Made by a program: the position numbers and the translations under genes. From Algoriphagus iocasae (GTDB lineage: Bacteria; Bacteroidota; Bacteroidia; Cytophagales; Cyclobacteriaceae), in the NCBI RefSeq assembly GCF_014206875.1, contig NZ_JACIJO010000002.1, forward strand, positions 1,292,006 to 1,356,005: a DNA stretch of 64,000 nucleotides. Direction: 5' to 3'. Shown here piece by piece: positions 9,862 through 17,637 of this stretch (its first letter is position 1; each line of letters begins with the position of its first letter). The notes beneath the pieces were generated by a model. That model was given only the letters and a program-made list of their open reading frames with translations. It searched no databases and was not told the DNA's origin.

Positions 9862-9912
9862 TCGTACCAATCGTATAGCTCGTACCCCTCGTACCGTACG
9901 AATTGTACGAGG
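9862..9912. repeat. GTAC array with 9-base period and inverted tail
   Basis: TCGTAC-type units start GTAC/GTAT at 9864, 9873, 9882 and 9891, exactly nine bases apart. They are followed by inverted units with GTAC at 9896 and 9905. Arms CCTCGTAC (9887-9894) and GTACGAGG (9905-9912) are perfect inverted repeats. The layout (direct units, then inverted units) resembles the 7-base-period array at 24461-24536. Confidence 0.75.
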
Positions 9913-10177
9913 CTAAATTGAGATTCTAAACCATTCAAATTATTTCAATCCTGAGACAACTCAAATACCTTCAAATTTGCAGGAAATTCAAAGGTTCATT
10001 TTCTAGTTTTGACCCTACCTAAAATAGGTTCGTTTTCTGATTTTACATCAAAAAGGAAAAAGATCATTCAAAAACCATAAACATTAAAAGTGCCTATACG
10101 GCGTTTAAATGCACATTTTGAGAGGTTCGAAATGATTGAATTTAAATAAATTTAAAACTGTAAAAACAAAATGAACC

Positions 10178-10201
10178 TGTCCCAGGTTTTGTCCCAGTTT
10201 T
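10178..10201. repeat. Tandem 12-base TGTCCCAG repeat
   Basis: TGTCCCAG occurs at 10178-10185 and 10190-10197 with a 12-base period and a T-rich tail on each unit. It may be a protein binding site or a relic of a recombination site; the function is unknown. Confidence 0.6.
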
Positions 10202-10231
10202 ATTATAAGTCACTGAAAATCAACAGAAGTT

Positions 10232-10284
10232 TGTAGCGCTGTTCCCGCTACACAGAACCCCTTATACGTAAAGTATTTGGGGTT
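10232..10284. repeat. Two adjacent perfect hairpins
   Basis: Hairpin 1 has arms TGTAGCG (10232-10238) and CGCTACA (10246-10252) with a 7-base loop. Hairpin 2 has AACCCC (10256-10261) against GGGGTT (10279-10284), a symmetric TT/TT internal bulge, an ATAC/GTAT inner stem and a 5-base loop. No T-run directly follows, so they are not typical terminators. Confidence 0.65.
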
Positions 10285-10799
10285 TCTTCGTTTTTGGGGT
10301 TTTGGTTCCCATATATTGAATCACATCGATTTCATTTGTTTATTATCTGATACCCTTTTGTCCTCTTAATTTTTTATTTTGGAGCTTGACTGAATTAAGG
10401 GTTTATTGAAATTTTAAAGAGGATTAAAATAAATTCTTCTTCAAATCTATGTGACCCTGAAGTTGAAGAATATGATGCCATAACATCGTATGTACATAAT
10501 GTCCAACTTGAAATAGAAAGAGTTTCGATTTCCAAACAGGGTAAAAGATCGTTTTGTTTTCTACTCTTAAATGGCTACTTGCTCCTCGGTGAAACTTCAT
10601 TTTTTCTTTTAGTTGAAGCCGAGGATTTTTACATAAAAGTGAATTTAATCTAGATTCAGAACTGAAAATAAGCACTCTAAAATCACTTAATTTCGATAAT
10701 AATTTTACAAAAGCTGCAGGGCTTTATAACCCGACTATTTGAGACTCATTACATACGGTAGACTTTTTGAAAGTGAAAATCAGATAAATAAGTCGATTC

Positions 10800-11819
10800 A
10801 TGTCTGAATTACCTGAAAAACTGGTCTATGTAAATGAGGGATATCCTGGCTTTCTTCGAAAAAAGTCTGGAAAAGGCTTTGTCTATGTAGATAAAAAAGG
10901 GGATAAAATCGCAAAAAAGAAGGTTTTGCAGAGGATTCAGCAACTGGTTATTCCTCCTATGTGGAAGGAAGTTTGGGTTTGTAAAAGTCCAAATGGTCAC
11001 TTGCAGGCTACAGGATTGGATGACCGAGGAAGGAAGCAATACCTATATCACGAAGAATATATACGATTTCGCCAGGAATCTAAATATGAAAAAATGTCTG
11101 AGTTTGGGAAAAAGCTTCCCCAAATCAGAAAATCCCTTGAAGCAGATTTGAGAAAAAAAGGCTGGCCAAGAGAGAAAATCCTGGCAGTTGTGGTGATGAT
11201 GCTTGATGAGTATTACATCAGGATTGGTAATAAGTACTACGAACGCGAAAATAAAACCTATGGACTTACAACTTTAAGAAGAAAGCATGTAGTCCAAGAA
11301 AATGGAAAATTGACATTGAGCTATCGTGCAAAAAGCGGTAAGGACCGAAAGATTCCAGTGGAAAGTAAACGATTGATCAGGTTAATAAAACGTATTTCAG
11401 AAATTCCCGGATACGAGCTTTTCAAATATAAGGCCTGTGATGGCTCCTATCACTGTGTCGGTTCAAAAGATGTGAATGAATATCTTTTGGAAATTTCTGG
11501 AGTTCCATTTACTGCAAAGGACTTTAGAACTTGGGGTGGTACGGTACTTTCATTGGATCATTACGAGGAATGTGCCAAACTTGTTGAAGAATCGCCACAA
11601 CGTAAGCTGGAAGCCACTATCGTAAAAAAAGTCTCAGAAGTTTTAGGAAATACTGTCGCAGTTTGCCGTAAATATTACATACATCCTATGGTAATGCAGG
11701 TATTGCTTGATGGAGAACTAAAGCGTTACCAAAAACATAAACTTAAAAATGTTCAAGATCAGGATCAACTTTCGGAAAATGAACAAACTGTCTTAAAGAT
11801 CCTCCAAGCTAAAAAATGA
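10800..11819 (+). CDS. DNA topoisomerase IB (eukaryotic/poxvirus-type)
   Basis: A 339-residue protein that matches the small bacterial topoisomerase IB family. The N-terminal DNA-binding part (1-90) contains VIPPMWKEVWVC. The catalytic domain has RIGNKYYERENKTYGLTTL, SGKDRKIPVESKRL, FTAKDFRTWGGT and CRKYYIHP, whose second tyrosine (Tyr293) is the expected nucleophile. These enzymes relax both positive and negative supercoils by a 3'-phosphotyrosine intermediate without ATP, acting on chromosomal DNA. The gene stands alone after a long gap and faces the converging gene at 12036-12953, so no operon context informs its role. Confidence 0.92.
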   Translation: MSELPEKLVYVNEGYPGFLRKKSGKGFVYVDKKGDKIAKKKVLQRIQQLVIPPMWKEVWVCKSPNGHLQATGLDDRGRKQYLYHEEYIRFRQESKYEKMSEFGKKLPQIRKSLEADLRKKGWPREKILAVVVMMLDEYYIRIGNKYYERENKTYGLTTLRRKHVVQENGKLTLSYRAKSGKDRKIPVESKRLIRLIKRISEIPGYELFKYKACDGSYHCVGSKDVNEYLLEISGVPFTAKDFRTWGGTVLSLDHYEECAKLVEESPQRKLEATIVKKVSEVLGNTVAVCRKYYIHPMVMQVLLDGELKRYQKHKLKNVQDQDQLSENEQTVLKILQAKK

Positions 11820-11970
11820 AGATTTGGCAAATTCAAAGAAGAAATGAGATGGTTCTGTAATTTCTAAGTAAAGAACTTGACCTTTGAATTTACAATTGGA
11901 AATGATTCCTATACTTATTGGTGACTATATGAGGTTCGAGTATTGGGTTTTTGCGGTTCAAAAAGAACAA

Positions 11971-12003
11971 AACCTTCGAGGTTAGAAAAAAACCTCAAAG
12001 GTT
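11971..12003. repeat. Dispersed palindrome, copy 1 (AACCTTCGAGGTT arms)
   Basis: Left arm AACCTTCGAGGTT (11971-11983) and right arm AACCTCAAAGGTT (11991-12003) pair with one mismatch around a 7-base spacer. The same two arms occur base for base at 59778-59808. The element lies between convergent genes and could also serve as a 3'-end hairpin for both. Confidence 0.8.
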
Positions 12004-12035
12004 AGATGCTGACTTCTTTTCTAACTTGCTAGTTT

Positions 12036-12953
12036 TCAAACATCCTTCAAGCCATACCTCACATAAGCGAACTTTGTTCCTTCAGGATGCCAGGATGGAA
12101 CATTGATGGTTCCTTGACCTCCATAAAACTCTTCGGTCAAATCGGTCACTTCTTTGGTCTCCAGGTCAAGTAAGCGCAGTTTTACCTGTCTCCCAAAAGG
12201 ATGTCCTTCTTTCTGGTCTTCGAGATAGGTGATGATTGTAGCTACTTTATTGTTTGGAGAGATATGTGCAAACCAGTTTGAGTGCATGTCAAAAGTCATC
12301 TGTTCAGGATTAGAACCGTCAGGTTTCATTCTCCAGATCTGCATCATTCCTGTACGATAGGAATTAAAATAAATGTATTTCCCGTCAGGAGAATATTCTG
12401 GACCATCATCGAGACTTTCTTCAGAGGTCAATCTGATTTCTTCCCCTCCATTCACACTCATTTTATAGATATCGTAATTTCCATTCCTGGGTGCGCAGTA
12501 AACAATGTCTTTCCCGTCTGGCGAAACTCCATGCCAGTAAGAAGGGGAAAGAGGTGTGATCAGGGTGGGGTTTCCTCCCTCGGCTGCTACTTTATAAATA
12601 TAGGAGCCTCCTCTTTCTACATCGGGCTTTCCACTGGAAATAAACAAAGTCTTACCATCAAAAGAATAACCATGGTCATTGTTGGCTCTTTGGATGCTAC
12701 CAGTATTTAAAGTTCCAAGATTTTTTCCCTCAGGACTTATTTTTTCCAGCTTTCCTTTGCTATTAATTAGGAGAAAAGACCCGTCAGGAGACCAATTTGG
12801 AGCTTCAAAATGACGATCTTCTTTTAAAATCATTTCTGATTTACCAGTTGCCATATCATAGATATAAAGTGAGCTGATGACTTGCTTCCCTTCTGGCACT
12901 TGTGCAAACACGCCAGAACTAAGTAAGAAGAAATAGATCGCTAGCTTTTTCAT
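12036..12953 (-). CDS. Secreted PD40/TolB-like beta-propeller protein
   Basis: A 305-residue protein with a signal peptide (first 17 residues, ending VFAQ). The rest is a series of WD40-like PD40 repeats: FEAPNWSPDGSFLLI, HGYSFDGKTLFISS, YWHGVSPDGKDIVYC, GPEYSPDGKYIYFNS, FAHISPNNKVATIIT and PSWHPEGTKFAYV. Such propellers are found in TolB, DPP-like peptidases and oligogalacturonate lyase relatives. There is no peptidase domain here, so the enzymatic role, if any, is unknown. It is probably periplasmic. The closest annotated relatives are likely to be called TolB-like translocation proteins, which is a name from the fold rather than a shown function. Confidence 0.8.
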   Translation of the reverse strand: MKKLAIYFFLLSSGVFAQVPEGKQVISSLYIYDMATGKSEMILKEDRHFEAPNWSPDGSFLLINSKGKLEKISPEGKNLGTLNTGSIQRANNDHGYSFDGKTLFISSGKPDVERGGSYIYKVAAEGGNPTLITPLSPSYWHGVSPDGKDIVYCAPRNGNYDIYKMSVNGGEEIRLTSEESLDDGPEYSPDGKYIYFNSYRTGMMQIWRMKPDGSNPEQMTFDMHSNWFAHISPNNKVATIITYLEDQKEGHPFGRQVKLRLLDLETKEVTDLTEEFYGGQGTINVPSWHPEGTKFAYVRYGLKDV

Positions 12954-13244
12954 AGGTTAATTGGGTATAGGTTTATTGGTTTTGAATCAAATGGTCTGAA
13001 GTCGAAATCAACAATTGTGTATTAATCTTTAATTCACGAATTGTTCATTTAATCAGACCTAGAGTGTTAAGGAAGTTAAGTTAATAAACATTTTATGTTT
13101 AGGGATATTTGAATATAAAATTCTGGGATAAACTCAAATTCAAAATATATCGTACATGTTTTTTAAGATAATCTTAATAAATGCTAAAGAATGTTCTAAT
13201 TGATTTTTCTTGAACTTGTCAGCGAATAATCATCCTGTTTTATA

Positions 13245-13682
13245 ATGAAAAATAAAATTTCAAGAAATGAATTCCTTAAATCCTTGGGTTTTAAGGGAGC
13301 GTCTTTGCTGGCTATTTATTGCGGAGCATCTACTTTGACATCTTGTATCAATGAAGCTGGAGATCCTAGTGGCCCAGCAGCTCTTGATTTTACTTTGGAC
13401 TTGACAGATTCTGCCAATTCTGCTCTTAATTCGATTGGAAATTACCTAATCATCAACAAAGTGGTGATTGCCAGGATTTCTGCGAATGAGTTTGCTGCTG
13501 TGACACAAATCTGTTCTCATGAAAATAGGTCGAAGGTAATTTATCAAGGTTCAGGGTTTTATTGTACCGAACATGGAGCAAAATATACTACCGAGGGAGT
13601 TGGTTTAAACTCAGAGGGTAAAAGGGGAATTAAAGCTTACAATACCGAATTTTCCGGAACTACACTTCGGGTTTTTGCATAA
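13245..13682 (+). CDS. Rieske 2Fe-2S protein, exported lipoprotein
   Basis: A 145-residue protein. The N-terminus (RNEFLKSLGFKG, then hydrophobic) resembles a degenerate Tat signal and ends in lipobox LTSC with Cys34. The Rieske ligands are visible as Cys90-x-His92 and Cys107-x2-His110 (ICSHE, FYCTEHG). The usual glycine/proline surroundings differ (CSHEN instead of CPHxG), so the redox potential may be unusual. It is a probable periplasmic or membrane-anchored electron carrier. It heads a compact trio with a DUF5777 barrel protein 27 bases on and a YceI protein. The partner oxidoreductase is not in the window. Confidence 0.85.
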   Translation: MKNKISRNEFLKSLGFKGASLLAIYCGASTLTSCINEAGDPSGPAALDFTLDLTDSANSALNSIGNYLIINKVVIARISANEFAAVTQICSHENRSKVIYQGSGFYCTEHGAKYTTEGVGLNSEGKRGIKAYNTEFSGTTLRVFA

Positions 13683-13709
13683 TTATCAAGGAATTAAACA
13701 TTGCCTTAA

Positions 13710-14630
13710 ATGATCAAAAAACTAACAGTTGCGCTCTTATTTATTTTGATGTCCGGAGTTTCTTTTGCTCAGGATGACTTATTAAATATGCTCAATGAGG
13801 ATCTAGAAAAGGAAACTGTATATACGCAGGCTACTTTCAAAGCAACTCGCCTCATCAATGGCCAGACCATTGAAACAATTTCCAAAAAGCATTTAAACTT
13901 CTGGATTTCTCACAGATTCGGTTCTGTAAACAGTGGCTTTCTTTCCAACTTTTTCGGTTTAGATGAAGCAAGAATACGCTTGGGATTAGAATATGGTTTG
14001 ACGGATCAGCTGCTGATTGGAGTGGGGAGAAGTTCGGAGGAAAAGACCTATGACTTCTATACCAAATACAAATTGTTGAGGCAATCAAATTTGTTTCCTT
14101 TTAGCTTATCGGCTTATGGAAGTTTGGCAGTGAATACCATGCCTACAGGTTATGTTATGAATTCGGGAAGCGAGATGAAGTTCTTCAATAACAAAGAGCG
14201 CTTGACCTATACTACCCAGGCTTTAATTGCCAGAAAATTTAATGACAAGTTTTCTTTTCAGTTGATGCCTACTTTCATTCACATCAATAAGGTAGAAAAT
14301 AGCTTGTTCGATAATAATTTATTCTCCTTGGGAATGGGAGGAAGGTATAAAATCAGTTCTAGAGTTACTTTCTCTGCTGAATACTATTATAATTTCGTGG
14401 ACAGAGATTCCTACCAAATAGAAACTGGTGTACCATACCCTTATCATAATTCGCTTTCCCTTGGATTTGATATTGATACTGGTGGTCACGTCTTTCAGCT
14501 ACACTTTACCAATGCTAGGGGAATGATCGAAAGACATTTTATTGCGTTGAATACAGGGACTTGGGAAAATGCCGATATCTTTTATGGGTTTAATATTTCC
14601 AGAACGTTCAGCTTTGATAAAGGAAGATAA
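13710..14630 (+). CDS. DUF5777-family outer-membrane beta-barrel protein
   Basis: A 306-residue protein with a signal peptide (ending VSFAQ at residue 21). The body has the alternating pattern of an outer-membrane barrel and the features of DUF5777: ATRLINGQTIET, KKHLNFWISHRFG and GLDEARIRLGLEYGLTD. The C-terminus (ISRTFSFDKGR) has aromatic residues as in barrel strands. The family function is unknown. In Bacteroidota it is often next to YceI and redox proteins, as here. It lies 27 bases after the Rieske gene and 11 bases before YceI, so an operon is likely. Confidence 0.85.
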   Translation: MIKKLTVALLFILMSGVSFAQDDLLNMLNEDLEKETVYTQATFKATRLINGQTIETISKKHLNFWISHRFGSVNSGFLSNFFGLDEARIRLGLEYGLTDQLLIGVGRSSEEKTYDFYTKYKLLRQSNLFPFSLSAYGSLAVNTMPTGYVMNSGSEMKFFNNKERLTYTTQALIARKFNDKFSFQLMPTFIHINKVENSLFDNNLFSLGMGGRYKISSRVTFSAEYYYNFVDRDSYQIETGVPYPYHNSLSLGFDIDTGGHVFQLHFTNARGMIERHFIALNTGTWENADIFYGFNISRTFSFDKGR

Positions 14631-14641
14631 TTGCAAAAACT

Positions 14642-15190
14642 ATGAAAAAGAGAATCATCCATTTAGTCCTTATTTTCTGTGCTGTAACCTTTACAGCTTC
14701 AGCTCAGACATTGTATTCCACTTCTAATGGAGAGATTTCGTTTTTCTCTGATGCACCTTTGGAAGATATTCAAGCAGTCAATAAAGCGGTAGCTTCCATC
14801 ATCAATGCTGATAATAATGAGATTGCGGTGCAAATGAGGATCACTGATTTTGAATTCCCCAATAAATTGATGCAAGAACATTTCAATGAGAATTACCTCG
14901 AAAGTGAGAAATATCCGACGGGAGTATTTAAAGGTAAAATCAAAGAACCTTTGGATCTGAAAACAGCAGGTACTTATAAAGCAACGGCTGAAGGAACCAT
15001 GACCATTCATGGAGTGACTAAATCAGTGACTATTCCCGGTACGATTGTTTCCAATGGAAATCAGCTAAAACTTGATTTTAAATTTCCCATAAAATTGGAG
15101 GATTATAAAATTGACATTCCAACTATCGTTTTTAACAAAATCGCAGAAGTGGTAGATGTGACAGGTTCGATGACCTTGGTGAAAAAATAA
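14642..15190 (+). CDS. YceI-family periplasmic lipid-binding protein
   Basis: A 182-residue protein with a signal peptide (ending TASAQ, residue 22). The rest is the lipocalin-like YceI fold: the ISFFSDAPLEDIQAVN start, LMQEHFNENYLESEKYP, GTMTIHGVTKSVTIPG in the middle and FNKIAEVVDVTGSMTLVKK at the end. YceI proteins bind isoprenoid or amphiphilic ligands in the periplasm; the ligand here is unknown. It is the last gene of the Rieske-DUF5777-YceI run, and a hairpin follows. The gene on the other strand ends ten bases away. Confidence 0.9.
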   Translation: MKKRIIHLVLIFCAVTFTASAQTLYSTSNGEISFFSDAPLEDIQAVNKAVASIINADNNEIAVQMRITDFEFPNKLMQEHFNENYLESEKYPTGVFKGKIKEPLDLKTAGTYKATAEGTMTIHGVTKSVTIPGTIVSNGNQLKLDFKFPIKLEDYKIDIPTIVFNKIAEVVDVTGSMTLVKK

Positions 15191-15192
15191 AT

Positions 15193-15216
15193 AGCTGGCT
15201 CAATTTTGGGCCAGCT
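15193..15216. terminator. Hairpin between YceI and the GlxA-type regulator
   Basis: AGCTGGC (15193-15199) pairs with GCCAGCT (15210-15216), followed on the plus strand by a T-rich but interrupted run. It is a likely terminator for the Rieske operon and overlaps the last bases of the converging regulator gene. Confidence 0.55.
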
Positions 15217-16183
15217 TATTATATTTATTTCGGTATTCCAGCGGTGTCAAACCTGTGATTTTTTTGAAGGTGTTTCTGAAGGCCTTCGTATCCGAATACC
15301 CAACATCAAACATGACTTCTGAGATATTCTTCATTGTAGATTCAAAGCTTCTTTTTGCTGCCTCTATTTTTACTCTTTGAATGTATTCCAGAACCGAGTT
15401 GTTGGTTACTCTCTTAAATCTCCTTTCAAAACTTCTTCTTCCAACTGCTACTTTCTCCGCAAGTGTGTCCACTGAAATCTTGTCTTCAATCATTTCTTCA
15501 ATAAGTTCCTGGGCTTTTTTTACTGCTTCGTCCTGATGGGTTTTTTGAGCTGAAAAAATAGTAAACGGAGATTGGCTATTTCGATCAATGTCTATGGCAA
15601 AGTATTTAGAAAGCATGATAGCGGTTTCTCTATCTGTAAATTTCTCAACTAGATGCAATAGTAAATTCCAATAGGAATTCGCTCCTCCGCTTGAATAAAT
15701 TCCGGATTCCTCGGTCACAATGCTCCCATCTTGAACATCAACATCTGGGTACATTTCTCGAAATAAATCTGTAAAACCCCAATGTGTAGACACTTTTTTC
15801 CCGTCAAGAAGACCTGTTGCCCCTAGCAAAAATGCACCAATACATAGGGAAGCAATTTCTACTCCTTTATGATATTGCTCAGAGATCCAAGGGATAAACT
15901 CTTTATTGGCAGAAATTGCAGTTGGAAGATCTCCGAAAAGTGGTGGGATAATGATGAGATCTGCCCGACCTGCATCTTTCAAAAGGATGTCTGGAGCTAT
16001 GGAGAAATTCGGTCCTGATGGATAAATTTTAGGTTTAAGACCGATTAACTGAACGTCAAAAAGGGTGTCTTTCCCTGATTGAATCAAGAAGTTGTTTACT
16101 GTACTGAAACAATATTGGGTTCCTGCAATTACCTGAAGAACAGAGTGCTCTGGCGCTAAAATGTAGATCTTCTTCATATCCAA
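15200..16183 (-). CDS. GlxA-type transcriptional regulator (DJ-1/PfpI + AraC HTH)
   Basis: A 327-residue protein. Residues 5-170 are a DJ-1/PfpI-like domain (IYILAPEHSVLQVIAG, and EIASLCIGAFLLGATGLL with a Cys at the elbow position). Residues about 225-325 are an AraC-type double helix-turn-helix (VDTLAEKVAVGRRSFERRFK, then SEVMFDVGYSDTKAFRNTFK and GLTPLEYRNKY). Regulators of this type sense small molecules and activate nearby genes. It is divergent from two SRPBCC genes, with 115 bases between, so those are the natural candidates for control. The ligand is unknown. Confidence 0.9.
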   Translation of the reverse strand: MDMKKIYILAPEHSVLQVIAGTQYCFSTVNNFLIQSGKDTLFDVQLIGLKPKIYPSGPNFSIAPDILLKDAGRADLIIIPPLFGDLPTAISANKEFIPWISEQYHKGVEIASLCIGAFLLGATGLLDGKKVSTHWGFTDLFREMYPDVDVQDGSIVTEESGIYSSGGANSYWNLLLHLVEKFTDRETAIMLSKYFAIDIDRNSQSPFTIFSAQKTHQDEAVKKAQELIEEMIEDKISVDTLAEKVAVGRRSFERRFKRVTNNSVLEYIQRVKIEAAKRSFESTMKNISEVMFDVGYSDTKAFRNTFKKITGLTPLEYRNKYNKLAQN

Positions 16184-16255
16184 AAGTAACTATCCTTGTC
16201 GTAATTAACCCCATAATTGTCTAATTTGTACATCCTGATTTTCTAAGATGATTGG

Positions 16256-16263
16256 TACTTTTG
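16256..16263 (+). promoter_or_regulatory. Candidate -7 promoter element of the SRPBCC pair
   Basis: TACTTTTG fits the Bacteroidota -7 motif TAnnTTTG and lies 36 bases before the ATG at 16299. No clear -33 TTTG lies at the usual distance; the nearest, at 16225, is too far away. Confidence 0.4.
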
Positions 16264-16298
16264 AAATATAGACTTTACCTCATTTAAACAACCAAGAA

Positions 16299-16724
16299 AT
16301 GACAACTGCAGAAAAAACAAAGATCACAGTTCAGGTAATTGTGAATTCAACCAAGGAAAAGGTTTGGGATAGTTGGAATAAGCCAAAGCACATTGTGAAT
16401 TGGTGTTTTGCATCTCCAGACTGGCATTGTCCAAAATCTGAAAATGATTTGCAGCCTGGAGGAAACTTTATTTCCAGAATGGAAGCAAAAGATGGAAGTT
16501 TTGGATTTGATTTTGGCGGAGTGTATCAGGAAGTCAAAAAGCACGAATTTATCTCTTACATCATGGATGATGGAAGAAAAGTAAGCATCGAATTTTCAGA
16601 AACTCCAACTGGTATTCTTGTCAAAGAAACATTTGAAGCTGAAGCTACCAATCCGGTAGAAATGCAGCGAGATGGATGGCAAGCAATAATGAATAATTAC
16701 AAAACCTATACTGAATCGCTATGA
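16299..16724 (+). CDS. SRPBCC (AHSA1-like) domain protein 1
   Basis: A 141-residue single-domain protein of the START/Bet v 1-like SRPBCC fold. It has the typical opening (ITVQVIVNSTKEKVWDSWNK), HIVNWCFASPDWHCP, GGNFISRMEAKDGSFGFDFGG and a C-terminal helix ending NNYKTYTE. It has no signal peptide, so it is cytoplasmic. Members bind hydrophobic ligands in a deep cavity, and many in this subgroup are of unknown function. Its stop overlaps the start of the next SRPBCC gene by four bases (ATGA), which indicates translational coupling. It is divergent from a GlxA-type regulator. Confidence 0.87.
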   Translation: MTTAEKTKITVQVIVNSTKEKVWDSWNKPKHIVNWCFASPDWHCPKSENDLQPGGNFISRMEAKDGSFGFDFGGVYQEVKKHEFISYIMDDGRKVSIEFSETPTGILVKETFEAEATNPVEMQRDGWQAIMNNYKTYTESL

Positions 16725-17179
16725 AAGATTTTGAAAAACTGCGCTTTGAAATTTTGATCAACGCTTCTGTAGAAAATGTTTACAGAAATATGATCCAAAA
16801 GTCAACCTATGAAGAATGGACAACGGTTTTTTCGCCGACTTCTTCTTTTGAAGGAAATTGGGAGGAAGGAAGTAAAATTCTTTTTGTGGGATTTGATGAA
16901 AACGGGAATAAAGGAGGGATGGTCAGTAGAATAGAGAAGAATATTCCTAATAAGTATGTGAGTATCGAGCATCTCGGTGAACTCAAAGATGGAAAAGAGA
17001 TTTTGGGCACGCCCGAAGTTCAGGCTTGGGCAGGAGCGCACGAAAACTACATTTTCGAAGCTAAAGGAAAACAGACTTTGTTGAAAATTGAGCTGGATTC
17101 TAACAAAGAGTTTGAGGAATACTTTGCCGGAATTTGGCCAAAGGCATTAGAAAAACTGAAAGAAATCTGCGAGCGCTAA
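16721..17179 (+). CDS. SRPBCC (AHSA1-like) domain protein 2
   Basis: A 152-residue cytoplasmic SRPBCC protein: LRFEILINASVENVYRNMI, YEEWTTVFSPTSSFEGNWEEG, then FEAKGKQTLLKIELD and the C-terminal helix WPKALEKLKEICER. The ATG overlaps the upstream stop by four bases, so the two proteins are probably made together and may form a heterodimer or share a ligand. They are only distantly alike, so this is not a recent duplication. DoxX on the other strand ends 53 bases away. Confidence 0.87.
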   Translation: MKDFEKLRFEILINASVENVYRNMIQKSTYEEWTTVFSPTSSFEGNWEEGSKILFVGFDENGNKGGMVSRIEKNIPNKYVSIEHLGELKDGKEILGTPEVQAWAGAHENYIFEAKGKQTLLKIELDSNKEFEEYFAGIWPKALEKLKEICER

Positions 17180-17232
17180 TCCCAAAATTTTGGCATTGTG
17201 TTTACATACTTCTGAATATGAATCAGTCCGTT

Positions 17233-17637
17233 TTAGAAGAGACTGCGTTTTTTCTTCTTCATTCCATCAATGGAGAACTTTCCAGCTCCCATCACTAAGA
17301 TCGCTAAAAACAAAACAAAGAATAGCAATGGTTTTTCTTTGGTGCCAAATGGATCATCAGCATGAGCATAAAAGGCTGCTGTTAGCATTGTAAGCATCAA
17401 AGGAACTGTTGCCCATCTGGTTTTGAATCCAATCATTACCAAACAGGTGCAAATCACTTCTGCAATGACAGCCAAAGCCAAAGAGATTTCTGGTCCCAAG
17501 CCGAAAGGATCGTGAAATCTCACCGGGCCTTCACCAAAAAGTCTACCTATTTTGGGAATCCCATGTGTCAACATCATACCACTTGCAGCAAGCCTGACAA
17601 TTAATTTTCCTAGGTTTTTTAATAATGATTCATTCAT
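17233..17637 (-). CDS. DoxX family membrane protein
   Basis: A 134-residue membrane protein with four hydrophobic segments and the DoxX pattern: LIVRLAASGMMLTHGIPKI, FGLGPEISLALAVIAEVICT, LVMIGFKTRWATVPLMLTML and LFFVLFLAILVMGAGKFSID. The family sits in the inner membrane and has been tied to redox or quinone chemistry and oxidative stress, without a single agreed function. It is convergent with the SRPBCC pair. The 516-base gap upstream holds three perfect palindromes that could take part in its control. Confidence 0.88.
   Translation of the reverse strand: MNESLLKNLGKLIVRLAASGMMLTHGIPKIGRLFGEGPVRFHDPFGLGPEISLALAVIAEVICTCLVMIGFKTRWATVPLMLTMLTAAFYAHADDPFGTKEKPLLFFVLFLAILVMGAGKFSIDGMKKKKRSLF

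Larger units (their letters stand above)
9625..10799. other. 1.2-kb gene-free, AT-rich, repeat-bearing gap
   Basis: No convincing gene was found here. Its visible structure is a GTAC array at 9862-9912, an imperfect direct repeat of about 23 bases at 9992 and 10026 (AGGTTC-TTTTCT core), a 12-base tandem repeat TGTCCCAG-G/T-TTT at 10178-10201, and two hairpins at 10232-10252 and 10256-10284. The short open frames on the minus strand at 9735-9938 and 10424-10675 have no recognisable domain and no start signal. The structure suggests the scar of a lost mobile element, but no integrase or attachment duplication is visible. Confidence 0.6.

Noticed and set aside
9735..9938. Open frame on the minus strand, 67 codons
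   Set aside because: It runs through the GTAC array, which gives a repetitive Tyr/Glu/Arg string. There is no domain, no promoter and no plausible start.
10232..10284. Tandem rho-independent terminators or a tRNA
   Set aside because: There is no T-run after either stem and no cloverleaf geometry, and the nearest upstream gene ends 600 bases earlier.
10424..10675. Open frame on the minus strand, 83 codons
   Set aside because: No recognisable family, His/Leu-rich composition as in non-coding AT-rich DNA, and no supporting neighbour.
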